Origin: Methanoregula sp.
GTDB taxonomy: Archaea > Halobacteriota > Methanomicrobia > Methanomicrobiales > Methanospirillaceae
Assembly: GCF_002835825.1 (NCBI RefSeq)
Contig: NZ_PIZH01000005.1
Span: 1-17,316, forward strand
Length of the DNA stretch: 17,316 nucleotides
Reading direction: 5' to 3'
Below, one piece after another: positions 13,954 to 17,316 of this stretch (its first letter is position 1; every line of letters begins with the position of its first letter). The translations under genes and the position numbers were made by a program. The notes under the pieces are model-generated. The model was not told where the DNA came from, ran no database searches, and was given only the letters and a program-made list of their open reading frames with translations.

Positions 13954-15337
13954 GGCGCTCACCTCCCGGGCGAATCGGCTGGATAATCACTTTTTCGGCC
14001 GTGATTCTCGCGTTCTTGAGGATGATCCGGAACCCTCCGGCGTTGAGCGGGATGTCGCGTCCCGAAAGAATACTGACTTCCTGCCGACCAGGCGTCATGC
14101 CACTTTCATCAGCGGGAGTCTCCTCTTCCCACCGCTTCGTTACCGGGTGATTATGGGACTGAAGGAACGACCGCAGTTCCTCAAGTGTCTTTGCATCCTG
14201 TTCGGTGGCAATCGCCCCGTACACGGACTCCGGGATGAACGATTTTAAGCGTTCCTTTGTCTCCTGCGGCATCCAGACCACGCGATCATACCCGCCATCC
14301 GCGGCCATGAACTTTTGTGAGCGCATGTACTCAAGGGATATGCCGTGGAAACCATCGACCTGCCGTCCCCCGGCAGTTGAATCTGCCATGGTGGAGAAAG
14401 GAAGACCGTTCACGGTCACGTCCCGGAATCCGCGGAGGACAATGCCAAAGCCGTCAACTTCCGGGATATAGAATGCGATGCCCTCAAAACACCCGCAGGA
14501 CGTGTGGGGGTAACCGAATGCAGAGTAGAGGTAGACCCTGCTCACCTCGCCCATGGAGCGCTGCTTTGCACTCTCGTTCACGCCATAATATTCTCCCTTC
14601 TCCACATCGATACACGAGCCTTTTTCAATCGCATAGATCGGCCCCTTAGGATCGACCCCGGCTGCGGCGCGCCCGTCGAACCAGCTGATGGCCCCGCAGT
14701 TGGCATAGCGCTGGGGGGTGATGACACAGACATGCGTAGGAGCAAACGACTGGCAGAGTGCGCAGCCATAAAAGACATCGACATCGTCATCGGAAAGTCC
14801 CCGGGCGCGGGCATCGCGGGCCTCATAGGTCTTCATGGCCTCTTCATAGTGGGGTTTGATGAGGGCAGGGTCCGTGATGAACGTGATCTGGATCTTCTCG
14901 ATGAGGGGCAGTTCCTTCCGATAGAGATCGACCATCACCTCGCCGATAAAGCGGAGGGAGGTTAGACCTTTCTTAAAGGCTTTCTTCGAGAGCCGTATCC
15001 AGATGTCGTACCGCTGGTTGAGGTGCATGAAGCCCTCGATATAGTTACAGTATTCATGGATCCGGCGTTCGACAACCCCTTCAAGGTCAGGCTCAAGCCG
15101 GGCACCGGCGATCTCCACGATAATGCCCAGCGGGTAATGCTTCCCCTCGGCCATGTCCGCGATGTCCGGGCCGTTGATGAGGATCTTCCCGTCTTCGACA
15201 TCGCCAGCCGGGCGGACACGGACAATCTCAAACTTCTCCGGCTCCTGCGGGCCGCCCAGTTCCACCTGCATGTCGTTCTTCCGGACACGCTCCCCTTCAT
15301 GAACAAGACCCACTTCCACCGGGATATTCTCAAACAT
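13934..15337 (-). CDS. cdhC: Acetyl-CoA decarbonylase/synthase beta subunit (acetyl-CoA synthase)
   Basis: CdhC (467 residues) is the acetyl-CoA synthase that assembles or cleaves acetyl-CoA at the Ni-Ni-[4Fe-4S] A-cluster. Ligands are visible with the canonical spacing: C192-x2-C195-x8-C204-x9-C214 (GCALCQSFAPTHVC...ANCG) for the [4Fe-4S] cluster, and C281-G282-C283 (SCGCFE) for the distal nickel. The long N-terminal CO-channel domains of bacterial ACS are absent, as is normal for archaeal CdhC. The last 60 or so residues (from about 400) form the usual charged C-terminal tail and include the codons that double as the cdhD ribosome binding site. ATG 15337 has GGAG six bases upstream, and the gap from cdhB is 15 bases. 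All A-cluster cysteines are present, so it should be active. Confidence 0.98.
   Translation of the reverse strand: MFENIPVEVGLVHEGERVRKNDMQVELGGPQEPEKFEIVRVRPAGDVEDGKILINGPDIADMAEGKHYPLGIIVEIAGARLEPDLEGVVERRIHEYCNYIEGFMHLNQRYDIWIRLSKKAFKKGLTSLRFIGEVMVDLYRKELPLIEKIQITFITDPALIKPHYEEAMKTYEARDARARGLSDDDVDVFYGCALCQSFAPTHVCVITPQRYANCGAISWFDGRAAAGVDPKGPIYAIEKGSCIDVEKGEYYGVNESAKQRSMGEVSRVYLYSAFGYPHTSCGCFEGIAFYIPEVDGFGIVLRGFRDVTVNGLPFSTMADSTAGGRQVDGFHGISLEYMRSQKFMAADGGYDRVVWMPQETKERLKSFIPESVYGAIATEQDAKTLEELRSFLQSHNHPVTKRWEEETPADESGMTPGRQEVSILSGRDIPLNAGGFRIILKNARITAEKVIIQPIRPGGERHGTQKQ
13959..13967 (-). promoter_or_regulatory. Strong ribosome binding site of cdhD inside cdhC
   Basis: GGGAGGTGA on the minus strand is nearly the full complement of the archaeal 16S rRNA tail and sits five bases before ATG 13953, within the last codons of cdhC. 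It decides the cdhD start and should raise CdhD synthesis beyond simple coupling. Confidence 0.7.
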
Positions 15338-15352
15338 GGTATGCTCCGCGCC

Positions 15353-15892
15353 CTAGTCCCCGAGATTCTCGACAATACCCTTCAGGTTCGCTGCCCAGTC
15401 TTTTATAGTACTATTCGGGAACGACCAGCTTGCGTTGGGCTGGTACACGCAGTCGAAGGTCATGGTCTTGACGTTCGGCGCAAAATGCTTGAGCCCGGAG
15501 AGAATTGTCCATTCCATGGAGTACGGGAGGCCGACAAAGATGGCAAGATCGTACGGCTCTTTCCCGTCAAGGCCTTTCCATTCCGGGTCGGTAAGCCGGC
15601 TGCTGATCTCAACCGCGGACATGATTGCTGCTGGTTCGAACTCGCGGGAAAGGAACTCGCGGTTGGTGCTTGCCGACACAACGACCGGGATACCTGCCTT
15701 CCGTGCAAGGGCAATCAGGCATTCTATCATCGGTTTCCCGTCAACCTCATATTCGACGATGCCATGACCCACGATCATGATCGGGCGTTTTGCGCGGCTG
15801 ATCAGGGCATCGGCAATATCCGGCTTGAGGATGAGCGAGGCTTTTTTGGGGCCTGCGATCTCAGCTGTCTGCCAGGCATCCGTCATTGGCAT
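15353..15892 (-). CDS. cdhB: CODH/ACS epsilon subunit
   Basis: CdhB (179 residues) binds CdhA in the alpha2-epsilon2 CO dehydrogenase part of the complex, where it is thought to help electron transfer to the iron-sulfur clusters; it has no cluster of its own. It is a single Rossmann-like domain resembling the DHS domain of thiamine-dependent decarboxylases (KRPIMIVGHGIVEYE about 36-50, AGIPVVVSASTNREFL about 66-81, DLAIFVGLPYSMEWTILSGL). Length is normal. ATG 15892 is chosen because GGAAGGTGA lies seven bases upstream; ATG 15886 is two codons in. The cdhA stop codon ends just two bases before this ATG. The gene ends with TAG. Confidence 0.96.
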   Translation of the reverse strand: MPMTDAWQTAEIAGPKKASLILKPDIADALISRAKRPIMIVGHGIVEYEVDGKPMIECLIALARKAGIPVVVSASTNREFLSREFEPAAIMSAVEISSRLTDPEWKGLDGKEPYDLAIFVGLPYSMEWTILSGLKHFAPNVKTMTFDCVYQPNASWSFPNSTIKDWAANLKGIVENLGD

Positions 15893-15894
15893 GG

Positions 15895-17316
15895 TCAGGT
15901 CACCTTCCGTGAATGCACCATGCGGGAGAGGAGCGTGGGATCCGGGATTGCCGACTCTTTCCAGTCATGCTCAGCGAGGTGGGCATCCACCTCGTCCTTC
16001 ATGGTCAGGGGAATGTCGGCGGGCGTCCGGACAAGGCGGTATACATCCGCGGGAATACCGCCAACGTGACGCTTGTGGAGATCGATATAATTGGCCAGCT
16101 TGTTTGCCCGCCCCTTGCTCGTGTCGTTCGGGCGCATGGTGAGCTTTGCGATCATAATCATTGCCTCCTCCTTGGTCTCGGCTGCAATGAAGAGGTGCTC
16201 GGGAACGGGGCCACCGTACACGCTCTCACCGGTCCGGGCATCATGCACCATCCAGTTGCTGTCGCGGTCAGCCCGGCCAAGCAGCATACGCCGGTATTTT
16301 GTCCCGTGCGGGCCGACAATGACCGGGATACCCAGCCGCCAGAAACCCGCGGCAATCGATGCGGCCTTCTGGGACATAGCACCCCATGCAACGCCAACAG
16401 CACCGACCCGGTTGTACACATAATCGGCAATCTCCTCGTAATTTCCCCGCAGGGGGCGTTTGGCAAAGATACTGGCAATCTTGATCGCCGCACCGGCTAT
16501 ATGGGCGTTAGAGACACAGGAACCCACATTGACGACCCCCCCGGCCTCGAACGCGCCGGAGAACTGCTCGTACACGGTCTTTCCCTCATCGTTGCGGTAC
16601 ATACCGGCCGACATTGCAGCGCACCCGGATGTGCAGACAATATAGCGCCGTTTCGCAAACTCTGCAACCATCTCGGCCACCTCCCGCGAGCCTTTCGGGA
16701 AATTGGCACAGCCGACAAAGGCAACGACACCGGGGATCTCGCCGAGAACGATAGGCCCGCCTACCTTCCGGATCTCGATATCCTGGATAGCCCCGCGCCC
16801 GGTCCTTAGACAGTAGGTCTCATCACGGGTCTGCTTTTCCGCTGCGGCAACAATGAGCGTATGGACAGGGAGTTTCTGCTTACAAGCAGACTCGCACCGG
16901 CCGCAGCCAAGGCAGTCGTCATAGAGCTCGTCCAGGCCGGAAAAATTTCCCGATGCAGCCAGTTTGACAGCCTGTGCCACCGGCAGGTCATTGGGGCAGG
17001 CGCGCCGGCACTGCATGCAGAGGGTGCATTTCTTTGCCATCTCGGCTATCTGGTGTTTTGTTGGGATGCTCCCGTGCTTCTTTCTCTTTGGGTGGACCAG
17101 CATGGCAACGCGGGATGCGACCTCCCCGACCTTCTCCGGATCAAGGATAAGTGCCCCGGTAATGTCCCCGCGGATAAAGGCAGCAACGATCGCTTCTGCC
17201 GATTCGTTCGTCATGTCTGGCAGGCCAAGGCAGTTCTTCTCGCTCGTAGCGATGAGCGGGGTGTGGATCTTCTCAGCTTCTGTCAGTGTATCAGTCCGGA
17301 TGCACTGCTCGTCGAC
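15895..17316 (-). CDS. cdhA: CODH/ACS alpha subunit (CO dehydrogenase), C-terminal part
   Basis: The frame is open from TGA at 15895-15897 to the right edge, so the gene is cut off. 473 residues are visible of the usual 780-800. Although an ATG at 17214 could be taken as a start, the 34 codons upstream (VDEQCIRTDTLTEAEKIHTP, then LIATSEKNCLGLPD) are plain CdhA sequence. CdhA reversibly oxidises CO at a Ni-Fe-S C-cluster. Two ferredoxin-type Cys sets (visible residues 97/100/103/107, CTLCMQCRRAC; and 135/138/141/145, CLGCGRCESAC) bind the extra [4Fe-4S] clusters that set CdhA apart from bacterial CooS. C-cluster cysteines are seen in FVGCANFPKG, TSGCAAMSAG and NVGSCVSNAH. It is the first visible gene of cdhABCDE; the promoter lies outside the window. 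Confidence 0.97.
   Translation of the reverse strand, partial: VDEQCIRTDTLTEAEKIHTPLIATSEKNCLGLPDMTNESAEAIVAAFIRGDITGALILDPEKVGEVASRVAMLVHPKRKKHGSIPTKHQIAEMAKKCTLCMQCRRACPNDLPVAQAVKLAASGNFSGLDELYDDCLGCGRCESACKQKLPVHTLIVAAAEKQTRDETYCLRTGRGAIQDIEIRKVGGPIVLGEIPGVVAFVGCANFPKGSREVAEMVAEFAKRRYIVCTSGCAAMSAGMYRNDEGKTVYEQFSGAFEAGGVVNVGSCVSNAHIAGAAIKIASIFAKRPLRGNYEEIADYVYNRVGAVGVAWGAMSQKAASIAAGFWRLGIPVIVGPHGTKYRRMLLGRADRDSNWMVHDARTGESVYGGPVPEHLFIAAETKEEAMIMIAKLTMRPNDTSKGRANKLANYIDLHKRHVGGIPADVYRLVRTPADIPLTMKDEVDAHLAEHDWKESAIPDPTLLSRMVHSRKVT

Noticed and set aside
15353..15355. TAG stop of cdhB as a possible pyrrolysine codon
   Set aside because: CdhB is full length at this TAG, cdhC starts 15 bases later with its own ribosome binding site, and no pyrrolysine genes are visible in the window.
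15023..16809. Long plus-strand ORFs (15023-16069 and 15913-16809)
   Set aside because: They are shadows of cdhC, cdhB and cdhA, which are certain from their metal-ligand motifs.
15895..17214. cdhA as a complete 439-residue protein starting at ATG 17214
   Set aside because: The frame stays open to the window edge and the upstream residues continue as typical CdhA sequence, so the gene is cut off by the window and not shortened.

Overview
The window reads as chromosomal DNA of a methanogenic archaeon, most likely of the Methanomicrobiales (Methanoregula-like). The main reasons are a five-subunit archaeal-type acetyl-CoA decarbonylase/synthase operon (cdhA-B-C-D-E) on the minus strand, an archaeal GHMP protein resembling the methanopterin enzyme beta-RFAP synthase, PEGA-domain surface proteins with signal peptides and C-terminal anchors, GGAGGTGA-type ribosome binding sites, and BRE/TATA-like promoters. 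The genus is inferred from gene content and a GC-rich base composition; it has not been tested against a database. Gene density is high and no gene-free stretch exceeds about 220 bases. I see no tRNA, rRNA, CRISPR array or insertion sequence.

Left part (1-5185, plus strand): the C-terminal end of a Cys-rich, Stig1-like repeat protein enters from the left edge. It is followed by an FAD-dependent amine-oxidase/UDP-galactopyranose-mutase-like protein, a family 2 glycosyltransferase, a PaaI-type hotdog thioesterase, a DUF2148 iron-sulfur protein and a GHMP-superfamily protein. Next comes a UPF0114 (YqhA)-type membrane protein whose reading frame is interrupted by one in-frame TAA.

Middle part (5186-9262): two hairpins lie between the convergent UPF0114 and DedA genes. 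DedA is divergent from a secreted single-PEGA protein. That gene converges on a five-repeat PEGA protein, which sits downstream of a class I methyltransferase on the minus strand.

Right part (9263-17316, minus strand): in transcription order, cdhA (5' end beyond the right edge), cdhB, cdhC, cdhD and cdhE are packed with gaps or overlaps of -20 to +15 bases. After 93 bases comes a [2Fe-2S]/ASKHA (DUF4445) protein resembling RACo, the bacterial reductive activator of the corrinoid iron-sulfur protein. CdhA oxidises or produces CO at a Ni-Fe-S C-cluster, CdhB assists it, CdhD/CdhE carry the methyl group on a cobamide, and CdhC joins methyl, CO and CoA at its A-cluster. The ASKHA protein is well placed to reduce inactive Co(II) cobamide in CdhD/CdhE. 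In a hydrogenotrophic methanogen the complex would mainly make acetyl-CoA for biosynthesis.

No wholly new system is evident. The points most worth following up are the single in-frame stop in the UPF0114 gene, the RACo-like activator beside the cdh operon, the GHMP protein with a roughly 45-residue N-terminal extension, and the Cys-rich repeat protein at the left edge.
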